A stretch of DNA of 64,000 nucleotides, taken from Erpobdella octoculata (taxonomy: Eukaryota; Annelida; Clitellata; Hirudinida; Erpobdellidae). The translations under genes were made by a program, and so were the position numbers. This document shows, piece by piece, positions 43,727 through 64,000 of the stretch (its first letter is position 1; the number at the start of each line of letters is the position of its first letter). The DNA lies in NCBI GenBank assembly GCA_963978895.1, contig OZ022244.1, positions 32,116,694-32,180,693 of the forward strand. Reading direction: 5' to 3'. The notes beneath the pieces are model-generated. The model saw only the letters and a list, made by a program, of their open reading frames with translations. It was not told the origin of the DNA and searched no databases.

Positions 43727-46339
43727 TCATAGGCCGCCCCCGCTTCTTGCGATGGAAACGACGGGACTGACGCTGTCCTCCTCTCCGGCCGTTGACTCCT
43801 TCTTCGACGTCACCGGTCCGTGTTCCAGCACGCTCATCAGCTGGAGATAATAAAGTTCATCAGACGTTCAATTAAATCGCAACTCGAGGATAGGGAAAAA
43901 TGTTAACACTCGGTAGCACTGAAACCTGAAGGGACTTGCACAACACGAAAAAGAATCAAAGCTCATCTCTCTCTTATGAAGTAACCAAATAAATGAGAAA
44001 ATCTGACAAAACAACATCAAACAAACAAACAAGAAAGATCAAAGAATAACAAACCTGAAGAAACTCCCCCCTGTCGATCTGTGCGTTCTTGTTCAATTCA
44101 ATTTCACCGAGGATCTTGTTCAGGTCCTTCTTCTCCGACTCCTGTCAGGAAATTCGACGTTATCAATCAACTCGCGTTTAGACGGGAAATCACATTTTAA
44201 AATTCTCAGCTTAAAATGAATCGATATAATAATAATAATAATACTAAAATTCCTAACGAGCCATATGTCAATTGTTTGTATAAAGAGTATACATAAAATT
44301 GATTTTCAGGCTCGATGAGGTTGCTATTGAAGGCAGGCCCGGCTGAAGAGGGAGTGACGTGAATAACGAAAAATTGCAAACATCTCGAATGCTACAGAAG
44401 AAAAAAAACACAAACGAACCTTCAAGTGCTCTTTGAGATCGTTGACCGTGATGAACCCCCTGTTGTCCGCGTCCAGCAGTTTGAACTGATTTGAGTGAAA
44501 GTTAACTTCTTCTTTGGTGAAATTGAGGGGTATCTTTTCAGCCTCGTATCTCAGTCGGAGACCCATCTCTTTGGAGAGAAACTCCTTTGTGTGGTTCAAT
44601 TCCTCCTATCACGTGGAAATAAATTATTACTTTTTTTTTCTTTGAAGGTTAGTGAAAGGAGTTAGTTAACCCCCACGAGACACTCAACCTGAGCAATGCG
44701 TGTAAACTCCTTGCTTAAAAGGGAGCTACGATGGTGACGCGCCGGTGAGATTTGAACCTCCGACTTATAAGCCGACAGGAGAACGCTTTACCGCTTTGCC
44801 ACCACCGCCACTTTAAAACAGATAACCTTAAATCACCCCCCCAGCCCCCCTGCCCAAATTTCCCTCCCCTTCCCGCCTCCTCCAACCTCGGCTCTTTCCT
44901 TCGACCAGCCGAGCTCCTTCGACATGATCTCTATGACTCGCGGCAGAACTTCTTCCGCGGCCTGGACGTTGAGGAAGGAGAGACGCGTCCTGCGAGCCAG
45001 AACGTCGATTGCCGTCTCCGCGTACTCCTTCACTGCGTACATCACCTGGAGAACGTGGAGGAGTCGTCGTGACATGAGAATGATCAACGTAACGAATAAA
45101 AACGTAAATAAAAAAACACGAAGAAAATCGAATCAACAGACGAGTTTATTTGGTATGTTTATTTATTTGGCTAGGTTTAAAAAAAAACTTGCATAAATTA
45201 TTTTTATAAAAAAAAATGCACTAATTGATATTTCAATGAATTCTGTTCTCATTCCTAAAACCTCAGCAAGACTGCATGTTCACAAACCCCCATGAAAACC
45301 ACTAACAAACAAACCCACGGCAATTACGATCCCAAACCTAAACTCAACGCGACCAACGCGTTCAGTGGTTTTTATCCCGTGCCTCCCGATATCGGAATAT
45401 TTGCGAACGCTCAAGAAGAACAGTGCCGAATAAAGAAATAAATCAATAAATAAATCAATAAATAAGTTCTAGCCTCGGCCTCAATGAACGGATATTCTTC
45501 GTGGAGTCTTTTACCAACCACGGGCCACCTCTTGCCGGTCTGCTGTGCCAACTCTGCCACTTTGAATGACTTGTCTCCGTAGGTCCTGGCCAGGTGTTGA
45601 GCCACCTGTCAACGAGATACAACTATATGATGATACAACAATGTGATGATACAGCATGATACATCAATGTGATGTTACAACATGATATAACAATATGATG
45701 ATGCAGCAAAATACAATGTGATGATACAACAAGATACAACAATACGAGGCAACAAGATACAACAAAATGATGATACAACAATGCAATGAACAACAATATG
45801 ATAACAAAACAAGATAAAGAAACATGATGATACAAGACAAATAATCGATCGATTATTTATAGGTAAAAATTAACAAACAGATAGATATAGACAAAGAGAG
45901 ACAGACAAACCAAACAATACCGATTACACGTGCTTAGAAAACACGTACATAAAAAACGTATCACAACCTCGTTATCCAATCCGAAGTCCTGAATGAGTCT
46001 TATGAACAGAGTCGGAGTCCAGTTGTGAGCTCCGTCCAATAGGAGGCCTTTCGTCAAGCAAGCGTTCTTAGCTTCGAGGTTGCTGACCTCTATGCACTTG
46101 TCGACTGTTTCCTCAGCCATGTGCCTGTACGTCGTCCATTTGCCTCCTTTTGTTCCGAAAAAGAGGAGGAGTTATAATCCATCATTTAATTATTATTGAG
46201 AATTCTTATTAAATTATAATTACTAAAAAAAAATAAAGCAAAAAATAAAGTTATTGCTGTATTCATATCTCGACGTGCAGACGAAATATTCTTAAATAAA
46301 TAAACGAATCATTATTAAAAAGCATGTGAAATATTTTAT

Positions 46340-46384
<45 letters not shown>

Positions 46385-49300
46385 GAAGAACAATAGCTCA
46401 TGACTAATCAGTGATAATTATAATACATGCAACGCAAACATTTCATTTAAAATACATTGTCGTATGTTTGAAATGCCGAGACAGTTGCAATAACTCTTAT
46501 CGACAAACCGACGATATAGTGTATAAGTACATTTAATTGACAAAACAAAACAAATAAATAAAAAATTTTTATTAACCCGCAATGGTTACGAGATTCGATT
46601 CGCTGACATTAATGATGTGATTCCTGGCTATGGACTGGGTGTCCTTGGCATTCGGGTCGACCACCAGGGGACGGATGCCGCTCCACGTCGACAGTACGTC
46701 TCCCCTCCTCACTTTGATAAGGTTTTGTAATCAAAAAAATATTTATCATCATCATTATTATTATTATTATTATCGTTTAATTGTTTTACACGAGGATATT
46801 TGAATTAGCAGGACCCTGTCCTTCTCAGACTCCCTACATTATTTGCGTACTTTGGTCGTTGCTATCTAGCTTCTCGATATCTTTTAAACATTTTGATTTA
46901 TTTTTTTGTCTTGAAAACAAAAGTATTTTTATTTTATTATCAAAACAAAAAAATTAACAAACACTTATCGTTTTATGAATTGCAACAAAGCGAACCGAAA
47001 TCGAAAACCATCAATTATTTCGAACCGACCGTTGACGTCCGGATTCAAGTAGTTCTTGATCTCCTTGAGGATGAACTGAACTTCCGCCTCCGTGGGAGAT
47101 GGATTGTCAGTGACCTCGCAGGGAATGTCTGTCGTGCCTTGAGGTCGAAGGTTAAAAGTCAAAAAATGAGATTTCGAACTCGACCGTCAGCAACAGCCGG
47201 GCGGAAGATAAAACCGAGATATCTCAGATTTCGAAAAACTATTCTAGCACCTCTCAAGTGCTAGTGGCACTTGCAATATCTTGTTGTATAAAATTAGGTG
47301 ATAAGTTATATACATATATATATATATACATGAGCTTATAAATAAAAAAGCCTTAACTAGCACGTGTGCTCATGTGATTGACTGGCAAATATCAAACATG
47401 AAATTAAAATAAAAGATAAGGCTGTCGGTCGGTAAGACGTTGAAACGCCCGCAGAACGTACGAACGTAACCTACCCGCCATGGTGGAATTGAGCCACGGC
47501 AAAAAGAAGATGACTCTTCCGTCGGACGTCGACGGATCCAGCAAGCCCATGTTCGACGGACTGGAAAACGGGTAGTAAATTTTTAAATTACGTTTTCTTC
47601 TTGTGGAACGCAAAACGAAACAAAAAATAAATTGTTACAATACAGTAAAAGTCCTAAATAGCAAAAAACACCCCCAGGGAAAAGCAAAAGTGTCCGCTTC
47701 TCTGCTTTCTTCGGGGAAAAGCTGCTAAAGGCGAGATACGGATTTCAAATATTCCGTTCCGAGCAAAAATGTCTCTTGAGGACTTTTACGGCACTATGTA
47801 ATACGTAACACAACTGAATTGCTCACCTGTAGTAATTAAGTAAATTGCTCACCTGTAATAATTAGGTAAAACTATGTGAACTCCCGAGCTGGGCTGACAG
47901 ATTTTCCGAGCTTTGCCGTCATCCAGTTGTCTGATGAAATCCGTGTACGGTCCCGTGGCGTTGACGACGCACTTGGCCTTAACTTGGATTTCTTTGCCTA
48001 AGAAAAACGCATATTCGTATTGCATTTTGTTGAAATACAAATCTTTTAATAAGTTTATTCTTAAATAATAATGTAATACTAAACTTACAACTAACTTAAT
48101 AAGCAACTTAATACATAACTTAATACGCAACTTCACAGGTAGCTTAATATGCGACTTGATATGTAACTTAATATAAAACTTTATAATAAAACATTACATT
48201 AAACAAATACAAACAAAAAAGCTTATTCAAACTCTCAATCAGATCAGCTTACCGGTCAAAGTATCCCTGACGACGGCACCGGACAGGACTTCTTTCCCGT
48301 ACTCGGTCTTCCTCTTCAGGAGCCTGACGACCTCCGCATGGTTGGCCACGCTGGCTCCGTACCTGGTCGCCGTGAGAGCCAACGACAGGCACATTCTGGC
48401 GTCGTCGTGCTGTCCTGTATAGAGAAAAAAAAATAAAAGTATGGCAACCGGTTGGAAAAGCTGTGTCCCAACAATAAGATACAACAATGTGATAATACAA
48501 AAATATGATGATGCAACGAAATGATGATACAACAATGCAATGGAATAGAATTAATATTAGCATAGAATTGCCCCTCGCTCGGCACAGCAGCTGATTTATT
48601 GTCTTCTGATTTGGTAATTTACTGTCTAAGTGATTGATTTATCCACTACATACTTAGACGTTTAACCGATCACCGTATCAACAATCATCAACCGCTCGAT
48701 CGCCTGTCGGAGTAATTTATTGATTTTTTTTAAACGGAAAACGACGCTCTCACCGTCGTAGTAGACAATCGCGCCGACGAGCTGGTCGCTCTTCAGCATG
48801 GGGAAGAGTTCGAGAGCTTTGGACTTGAGTATGAAGTAGCTCCACTTCAGCAGCTCCCTGCCCGCCACGAGGTCGTACGCTTTGATGCCCATGTAGTAGT
48901 AAGGTAGTTGCCACCATCTGTGTAAGTTTATTTTTAAATGCAATTTTTAAATATTAAAATGCAATAATAAAAATAATAAATTTAAAATCAAAGTGTACAT
49001 AATCGCACTCAAAAAAGTCTGCAGTCAAACAGCAGGTGAAAAAAAAATGCAAGTTATATATATATATAAAGTTATTGGATTATAACTTCACCAACTGATA
49101 CCGAAAATTCAAGCACCTAAATCTTTTAAACTGATCAACAAGCACTTTTATTTATTTATTTAATTTTATACCTGACAATTGATTCTTCGTCCAGCGTAAA
49201 TAACAACGATCAGTCTGTTATATTCATATAAAGTTAAAGTTACCTATAAACCGGTAACATAATGGGTAAGGGCTGGGCAAGATGAGGAGCTATCTTCAAG

Positions 49301-50392
49301 AGATTTCCCCTCTCGGCAAGCGCCTCCTTGACCATTCTGTACTGCTCGATGTCCAGGCGGAGGATGGCTTTCTGAAGGTATCTGACGCCGCCGTGGATCA
49401 GCTTGGTGCTCCGGCTGCTCGTGCCGGAGGCGAAATCGAACTTCTCCACCATGGCCGTCGATAAACCTTGAGAAGGAAATTCGACCGATGTATTCACTTT
49501 CAATACAATAATTTAATACCAAACTTAATAGGCAACTTAATACATAACTTAATACGTAACTTAATATGCAACTTATTACATAACTTAATACGCAACTTAA
49601 TACGCAACTTCACAGGTAGCTTAATATGCACATATTTCACATGTATGCATGTATAGTTAGCAAATGTTTTTGAAGGTTCCTACTACTCCTGAATTAAATC
49701 GATTGTAACAAAAATAAACTTAATATTAATTTTACTCTTGTCAAGCAATCCATTGAGTTATTAACATCATTTTTTTTTCTAAATCAGTTTCAGTTTCAAA
49801 AAGTTCTTTTGATAAATATAATTTAGTCAAAATAATCTTGCTAAAAACTAAAATTAAGTATCTGAATTATTATAAAATAAATTAAGTATCTGAATTATTA
49901 AAAATTAAAAACAGCAAAAACAATAAAAATGACTTTGAAAATTTCTATATCAATTTTTTTTTAAACTCAAGCCACCTCTAGTTACGGCATCGAGGGCCAC
50001 ACCGCACCCCGTAGCCCCGCCTCCAATGACCAGCACATCGTACTCTTTTTCTTCTAAGGTTTTCAACTGTTCAGCTCGACTGGGCAGAGAACCTTGGAAA
50101 TAATTCAATTTTGCTTCTTCTGCTATTAAAAATTCATCCTGCGAAAGAAAAAAAAAGATGATACATAAAGAAAGCTAGCAAAAAATTTGATCTAGAAATC
50201 AAATTAAAATTAAATTAAAAAAAACTTCTTTATCTATAACCAATTTTAACGATCAAAAATCAATAACAAAAAAATGCAACACACTTCACTTACTGATTGT
50301 TTACGAGGATTAGCGAGGAGCCAAACTCCAGCTCCACCAGCAACACACCCAGAGATAAAAACTAATCTTTTGAATGCTCTTTTAAAAGCCAT
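43727..50392 (-). CDS. GPD2: Mitochondrial glycerol-3-phosphate dehydrogenase
   Basis: FAD-dependent enzyme of the outer face of the inner mitochondrial membrane. It oxidises sn-glycerol 3-phosphate to dihydroxyacetone phosphate and passes electrons to ubiquinone. Exons in order: 50392-50294, 50138-49976, 49466-49244, 48917-48754, 48414-48253, 47997-47853, 47560-47475, 47137-47030, 46711-46577, 46146-45968, 45605-45474, 45045-44887, 44605-44420, 44141-44055, 43840-43727; 2,142 nt, 713 residues (human about 727). Visible: targeting/hydrophobic N-terminus, FAD motif GGGATG (72-77), TSSRSTKLIHGGVRYLQ, GTTD, GKWTTYR, an intact EF-hand loop (630-641, DADNRGFITVND) and a degenerate one (662-673), and C-terminal GGGL. 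The intron after 45474 uses a GC donor (GAG/GCTAGA). The two weak donors are GTCGGT at 47029 and GTTGGA at 44886. Confidence 0.95.
44668..44809 (-). mobile_element. tRNA-derived SINE (diverged copy)
   Basis: The minus-strand 5' end GGCGGTGGTGGCAAAGCGG includes an A box TGGCAAAGCGG (44791-44801) and a B box GGTTCAAATC (44749-44758). The downstream body (aactccttgc, gggagctacg, tggtgacgc on the plus strand) matches the SINE at 8724-8950. It is inserted in a GPD2 intron. Confidence 0.75.
45610..45845. repeat. Degenerate satellite of gatgatacaacaa words in a GPD2 intron
   Basis: Irregular tandem of 12-24-bp words such as caatgtgatgatacaacaag. The same word family returns at about 48470-48545 in another intron of the same gene. 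Open frames across it are low-complexity. Confidence 0.8.
46340..46383. repeat. (AAT)n microsatellite
   Basis: About 14 copies of aat in a GPD2 intron. Confidence 0.95.
48060..48190. repeat. 12-bp satellite (aacttaatacgc) in a GPD2 intron
   Basis: Degenerate 12-bp tandem repeat with units such as aacttaatacat and aacttaatacgc. It includes the word cgcaacttcacaggtagctt, which is also found in the array at 49512-49635. Confidence 0.85.
49512..49635. repeat. 12-bp satellite (aacttaatacgc), second array
   Basis: About ten units of the same 12-bp repeat as at 48060-48190, ending with the same cgcaacttcacaggtagctt block. It lies in a different GPD2 intron about 1.4 kb away. Confidence 0.85.
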
Positions 50393-51163
50393 GATATTTA
50401 TATAATACAGCTTTATTATATTTCCTAAAAAAAATGTATTGAACTATAAATTAGGTAGTTATTAGTTTTCACCACACACACACGAGAGTCTGGAATCTGG
50501 AAAGAGAATACGAAAAGAAAAGAGTCTGCAAGTTTTTCACCAGCTCTAGTAGGCCCTCATTTTCAGACTTGTTTTCATCTGCTGAGAGCGTGCACTGTGG
50601 AAAATCACGAAAATAAAAGAATAATAATACAATGAAACGCAAGTACAATAATATGCAGTCGCGATAATTGATAACCGTCACACAGCAACGATATACTTGC
50701 CTGCACCAAACTTACAAACACACACACACACACAAGTCAGTCAATTGAGCAAAAAGTAAACAACAATAAAGAGAGCGGAAATTTAAAAATGACTTTGAAA
50801 AAATTTTAATCAAGATTTCTGGCAGCCTACTTACTTACTGTCTAGTTGAGCGTGTGATGATAATAGATGTTGAACCTGACCATTTAAGTCGTCAAATTAA
50901 CTAGCTACCTTATCAAACTTATAAAGATATACGGCGGTATATACGTCTTTGTTTCATTTGAATATTCATAAAATTTATAATTTAAGCAGTATGGTATTTT
51001 AAATATGGCATTATTAAGATATTATTATCATTCTTCTTCTAGACTAGATTAAAACAACCACAGCCAACACCTCGTTTCTGACGTCAGTGGGATAACGATA
51101 TAGGCTATTATACTGCTTCACCAAAAAATAAATTCAAAAGGTTTTTATTCAAGTGGTAACAAA
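50393..51163. promoter_or_regulatory. Head-to-head promoter region of GPD2 and tektin
   Basis: The two start codons diverge across 771 bp, so this spacer must contain both proximal promoters unless untranslated exons lie elsewhere. It contains (AC)n runs near 50473 and 50719 and AT-rich sequence. No core-promoter element can be assigned with confidence. Confidence 0.4.
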
Positions 51164-53581
51164 ATGACTGATTCTGATATTAGGAAACTTGCTCAAAATG
51201 CAACCTGCGACCAGCATAACATGCGATCTTACTACGAAAGAAATTCTGGAAACGATATGGGCGTTTCGACGGTCGGATTCAGATGCGGCCGGTTCAATCC
51301 ACCCGAGTCCAGCGATGTTATGTACTCTAGATTCAGACAGATCCTATCCGATTTAAACAATGCTGAAAAAGTCAACAGAATCTCTAAGGAAATCATTGCT
51401 CAGTCGGACATACATGCAAAGCAAGTCCAGAACAATTCCACCAACCAACTGAAGGACAGAGTCGGAGATTTGAATCTCTGGAAGAACGAACTGGAGCAAG
51501 AAATAAGATCAACAGGTTTCGAAATATGCACGATGAATGAATTCAAAAAGCGCTTGGAGAGATCGCTCCTCGCTCACGAGATAATCCACTTAATTGTCAC
51601 CGATAATCTGAACGCGAGAGAAGAGAGAGATGGAGTTGACAAGGTTCAAGACAACGTGGAGACAAACCTATTGAAAGTGATTTTATTTCAATCCCCTATT
51701 TTAATCCTCTAATTTAGATGTTTATCTACTAAAATTACCAAAAGAAAATAAACTACTATACAGGGACGTCAATTGTGGGGGGGGGGGGGAATAGTTTTTC
51801 CTGACTTTTAAGTGGGTCTTCCTGACGTAATTGTGGGCCCCAAAAATAGAAATGGGCCTCCGAAAATGCCTTCAGAAGTGTAAAGTGGAAGCTTCTGAAG
51901 TTTGAGGGGATCGTTTTTAGAAATGAAAAGATGGCTTAGAAAATTTTTTGAAAAAGTACCTGCCACTAGTCTTTCCTCCCCCGGTCATCAACTTTTTGGA
52001 AAGAAAAATAAAAAGAGGGTTTAGAAAACTTAAGAAATNNNNNNNNNNNNNNNNNNNNNNNNNNNNNNNNNNNNNNNNNNNNNNNNNNNNNNNNNNNNNN
52101 NNNNNNNNNNNNNNNNNNNNNNNNNNNNNNNNNNNNNNNNNNNNNNNNNNNNNNNNNNNNNNNNNNNNNNNNNNNNNNNNNNNNNNNNNNNNNNNNNNNN
52201 NNNNNNNNNNNNNNNNNNNNNNNNNNNNNNNNNNNNNNGTGGAAACTCAAAGAAGACCTTAAAAAGGTTAGAAGGAAGATGATAGAGGCGCACTCACGGA
52301 CCCACCAAACAAAGCAATGACGGGTCCCTCAAACAAAGCAATGCTAAGTCCCTAAAACAAATGAGTGCCGAGTCCCTCAAAGCAGTCATAAAGCCCTCAA
52401 ACAAACAAAAATCAAGGACTCCATAACTATGTTTAGATTTTAAGAGAAAAGGTTTAAAAACAAACAAATCCAAAAAATATGAATTTTAATGAAAAAATAC
52501 CGCATTTTACAATTTTACATACAGTCCAATTATTTTTCCTGGCCCAAGGCAAGACCCTTAACATTTTCTTTCATATGAGACCTTTTTGGCGACACTGCCA
52601 ACATTGCATCGATCTACCAATCAGAGATGTAGTACTTGGTACTCGATACCATGGTACTCGTACTCGCACCATAAGTACTCGCAACATCTCTGCTATCAAT
52701 TGATAATTAAATAAACTATTTAATTAACTGACCAACATCTAATCTTTTCCTTTATATAAGGTGTATGCTATGATTTACGATTGCGAGAGAAACATTGAAT
52801 TTTTGAAAGACTCCATGATACGCAGAGAAGAATCTCTCAAAACGGCCCAGACGAGACTGAGGAACAGAGAGTCCAGACCGAATGTCGAGCTTACAAGAGA
52901 TTTGGCTCAATACAGGTAATTCCAGTATGAGCGCTTAGACCAGTACCTGTGTGTGTGTGTGTGTGTGTGGTGTATATGTGTATGTGTGTGTGTGAAAGTA
53001 AAAGTCATAACATTAGGGCGCTACTTCGTGTACCCGAAATAGGAATGTGCCGAACCCTATTACACCCCAATCGTGAACCTGGTACTCATTCATCGACCAG
53101 TGAAGGATAAAAGGCTGAGTTGGCCTGAGCAGTGTGAGTGAATTTCTTGCTCAACGGAATTAAGCCTCGCCGCGAATCTGAAATTTGAACCGGCGACGGC
53201 AAGATGTTAGCATAATTACTTTTATCGCTGTGCTACGGCAGTGTGTGTGTAGGGATGTGTTGTTGTGTGTCTGGACTAGATGAGAGCCAGCTTCTAGATT
53301 TTATTTAATATAATGTTTTTTTTTTACAATAAAATACAGTTTTCAAAACACACATCTTTCGCAGTCTCATAACCGAGGTGAACGACCTAGCTCGTTCCAT
53401 AGACGTTCTCATTCAGAAGTGCAACGAGTCAGAGAACGCCCTCAAGGACATGCTGGACGAACGCATGATCCTGGAGAAGAACATCACAGTGGTAGATCAG
53501 TCGATCTTCATAGACAAGGAGAAGTGCCTTCCACACCGCACCAGGTACCCATCCAAGATGCTGCTCCTTGGGTACCAATGA
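51164..53581 (+). CDS. Tektin, interrupted by an assembly gap
   Basis: Coiled-coil protein of the axonemal doublet-microtubule lumen in cilia and flagella. Recognised exons: 51164-51676 (171 codons, phase 0 end), 52761-52915, 53365-53581 (stop TGA 53579-53581); 294 residues visible, against about 400-450 in the family. Exon 1 has a tektin-like LWKNELEQEI and a VDKVQDNVETNLLK segment. Exon 2 carries TRLRNRESRPNVELTRD, matching the tektin signature nonapeptide RPNVELCRD except Cys to Thr. Exon 3 carries the ID-x(4)-KC region and ends KMLLLGYQ. About 100-130 residues normally found between the first two parts are absent, and 200 N lie in this intron at 52039-52238, so a phase 0-0 exon is probably lost in the gap. 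The paralogue cannot be assigned. Confidence 0.85.
52039..52238. other. Assembly gap (200 N)
   Basis: Exactly 200 undetermined bases, probably a placeholder length. It follows a hAT-like terminus (CAGGGACGTC at 51761) and a G-run, so a repeat may have broken the assembly. It falls where the middle exon of the tektin should be. Confidence 0.98.
52622..52692. mobile_element. hAT-like MITE (71 bp, single-unit form)
   Basis: Ends CAGAGATGTAG and, on the other strand, CAGAGATGTTG form inverted repeats. The flanking octamers ctaccaat (52614-52621) and ctatcaat (52693-52700) match at 7 of 8. The inside holds one copy of the ggtactcgataccatggtac unit that is amplified about 17 times in the copy at 7379-7841. 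It is inserted in a tektin intron. Confidence 0.82.
53095..53241 (-). mobile_element. Decayed tRNA-derived SINE
   Basis: On the minus strand a TAGCACAGCG word (A-box-like) and CGGTTCAAATTTC (B-box-like) occur at tRNA spacing, followed by a ttgctcaacggaattaagcc-type body comparable to aactccttgc...gggagttac of the SINE at 8724. Lies in a tektin intron after a (TG)n run. Confidence 0.5.
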
Positions 53582-54031
53582 GGAGCTATCATAATAGCTG
53601 GTAATCCCGTCAGAGAGGTTACCCTACCCCAGCCCTACCCCTAACCCGGAGTCACTGATTGTGCGTTTTTACCAACTATTTTTTGTCAATACAACCTTTC
53701 TGACGGAATCCTATTTTATGTTCTCGTCGTTTAAAAGAGAGGACTGGGAACTATAATGATTTTGTTGGTTCTAACTAACTCATAGAACACTAATTAAATT
53801 GTTGTTTGTTGTTACGCTCGTTGTTGCTACTGGTTTTAAGAAGCCATTTGTAAGTCAAAATGAGATTTATTTTCGAGAATAAAATTCAATAAACAAACAA
53901 TAATCTAGCATTTGGATGGTTAAACATGAAATTTGCACACAAAAAATTACCAAAAAGAGTTTCGATCAAATTTTTATAAAGCTAGCAGGAGAATTGACAA
54001 AAAAACATAAATGGTGTTTGGTGGTTACTAA
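53582..54031. terminator. Tail-to-tail spacer with overlapping poly(A) signals
   Basis: On the plus strand AATAAA occurs at 53878-53883 and 53888-53893, suiting the tektin. On the minus strand AATAAA (TTTATT at 53866-53871) suits the VCP-like gene. If both are used, the two 3' UTRs overlap by a few bases. At 53625-53680 lies a half copy of the foldback element found at 55262-55360. Confidence 0.5.
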
Positions 54032-63308
<9,277 letters not shown>

Positions 63309-64000
63309 AAAAGGTTGAAGAAAGTGGTAAAAACAGTTTTAAAAAAAACTAAAAAAATGTGTTATTTCAACTGATAATTACTTTTAAGAAAAGTTATTAA
63401 AATTGCATTCAGTCATATTTGTCAATATCATATTCGGAAGGGATTCTGACTTTTTTATAACTTTAAAAAAAAAATTCAAAGAAGATTCTAAATCAGCACA
63501 CCGCTCTAATGGTGTTATTTGTTTTTGTCGGGAAAGGATACGACTAGACTTATAAACGTGCAATAATGACCTGGGGAAGAGATTTATGGGTAAATTTTGA
63601 AATTTTGATCACGTAGTCGAAATTGAGTTGCATTTTATTGTGCCGAATTTTCACGGCACTTAGCGGTACGTTCATCGTCTGGCACATCACCGGCGATGTG
63701 TCGGCTTCTCTTGAATCTTGAAAAAAGTAGCTTTTTGTTTGGCGAAAGATTTCAAAGATTAATATTTCAAGTTGTAAAAAAATGAGAGAAAATTTGATGT
63801 TTTGTTTAGAAATGCAGCGAAATTTAAGATGATAAACAGTGAAAAATAATTTAAAAGTTTGTAGAAATATACTGGAATTATTATTTTATTAGATTAAATT
63901 ACGAAAATCAAACTTGACTAAAAAATGCACTAAAAAGTATTTGTAATTTTAATTTTTTTCTATTTTTTAAATTATCACTGTTCACTTATTATAAATAAGT
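63309..64000. other. Right flank, upstream of the VCP-like gene
   Basis: AT-rich. On the minus strand, from about 63721 to 63548, a short open frame follows a pyrimidine-rich TTTTTTCAAG that could be an acceptor. It contains MCQTMNVPLSAV and IRHNKMQLNFDY and ends in TAA near 63548. It might be the last exon of a neighbouring gene off the right edge, but I recognise no family. Nothing else is supported. Confidence 0.3.

Overview
This window is nuclear DNA from an invertebrate animal. Its genes are rich in introns and the proteins are plainly animal: an organic-anion transporter, a collagen/EGF membrane protein, the EF-hand form of mitochondrial glycerol-3-phosphate dehydrogenase, a tektin and a p97/Cdc48 AAA ATPase. 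The DNA between coding exons is AT-rich and full of MITEs, tRNA-derived SINEs, LINE debris and long microsatellites. A bilaterian is certain. A marine spiralian such as an annelid or mollusc is only my guess.

Layout: (1) 720-5268, minus, the N-terminal two thirds of an SLCO/OATP transporter whose last exons lie off the left edge. (2) 5269-11167, intergenic, with a hAT-like MITE carrying a 21-bp minisatellite and a tRNA-SINE. (3) 11168-42877, plus, one gene of 29 predicted coding exons encoding about 5,685 residues: signal peptide, an unnamed domain of about 185 residues, about 5,200 residues of Gly-X-Y repeat, EGF-like modules, one transmembrane helix and a short tail. (4) 43727-50392, minus, GPD2 with 15 exons and 713 residues. 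(5) 51164-53581, plus, a tektin whose middle is missing across a 200-N assembly gap. (6) 54032-63308, minus, a divergent VCP/p97 paralogue of about 758 residues. (7) 63309-64000, no convincing gene.

The genes alternate in direction: SLCO and collagen are head to head, collagen and GPD2 tail to tail, GPD2 and tektin head to head (771 bp apart), and tektin and VCP tail to tail (450 bp apart). They share no obvious pathway, so this looks like ordinary animal gene order rather than a cluster.

The most unusual item is the giant membrane-anchored collagen. Its Gly-X-Y domain is several times longer than that of a vertebrate fibrillar collagen, it carries Thr very often in the Y position and few charges, and it is built from 21 exons that are all phase 1-1, of which 20 hold a whole number of triplets. 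Other points of note are three GC-AG introns in three different genes, two introns whose tandem repeats contain the acceptor-like motif, and several MITEs whose target-site duplications can be read directly. Exon coordinates were derived by hand from splice signals, reading frame and remembered family alignments; no search was run.
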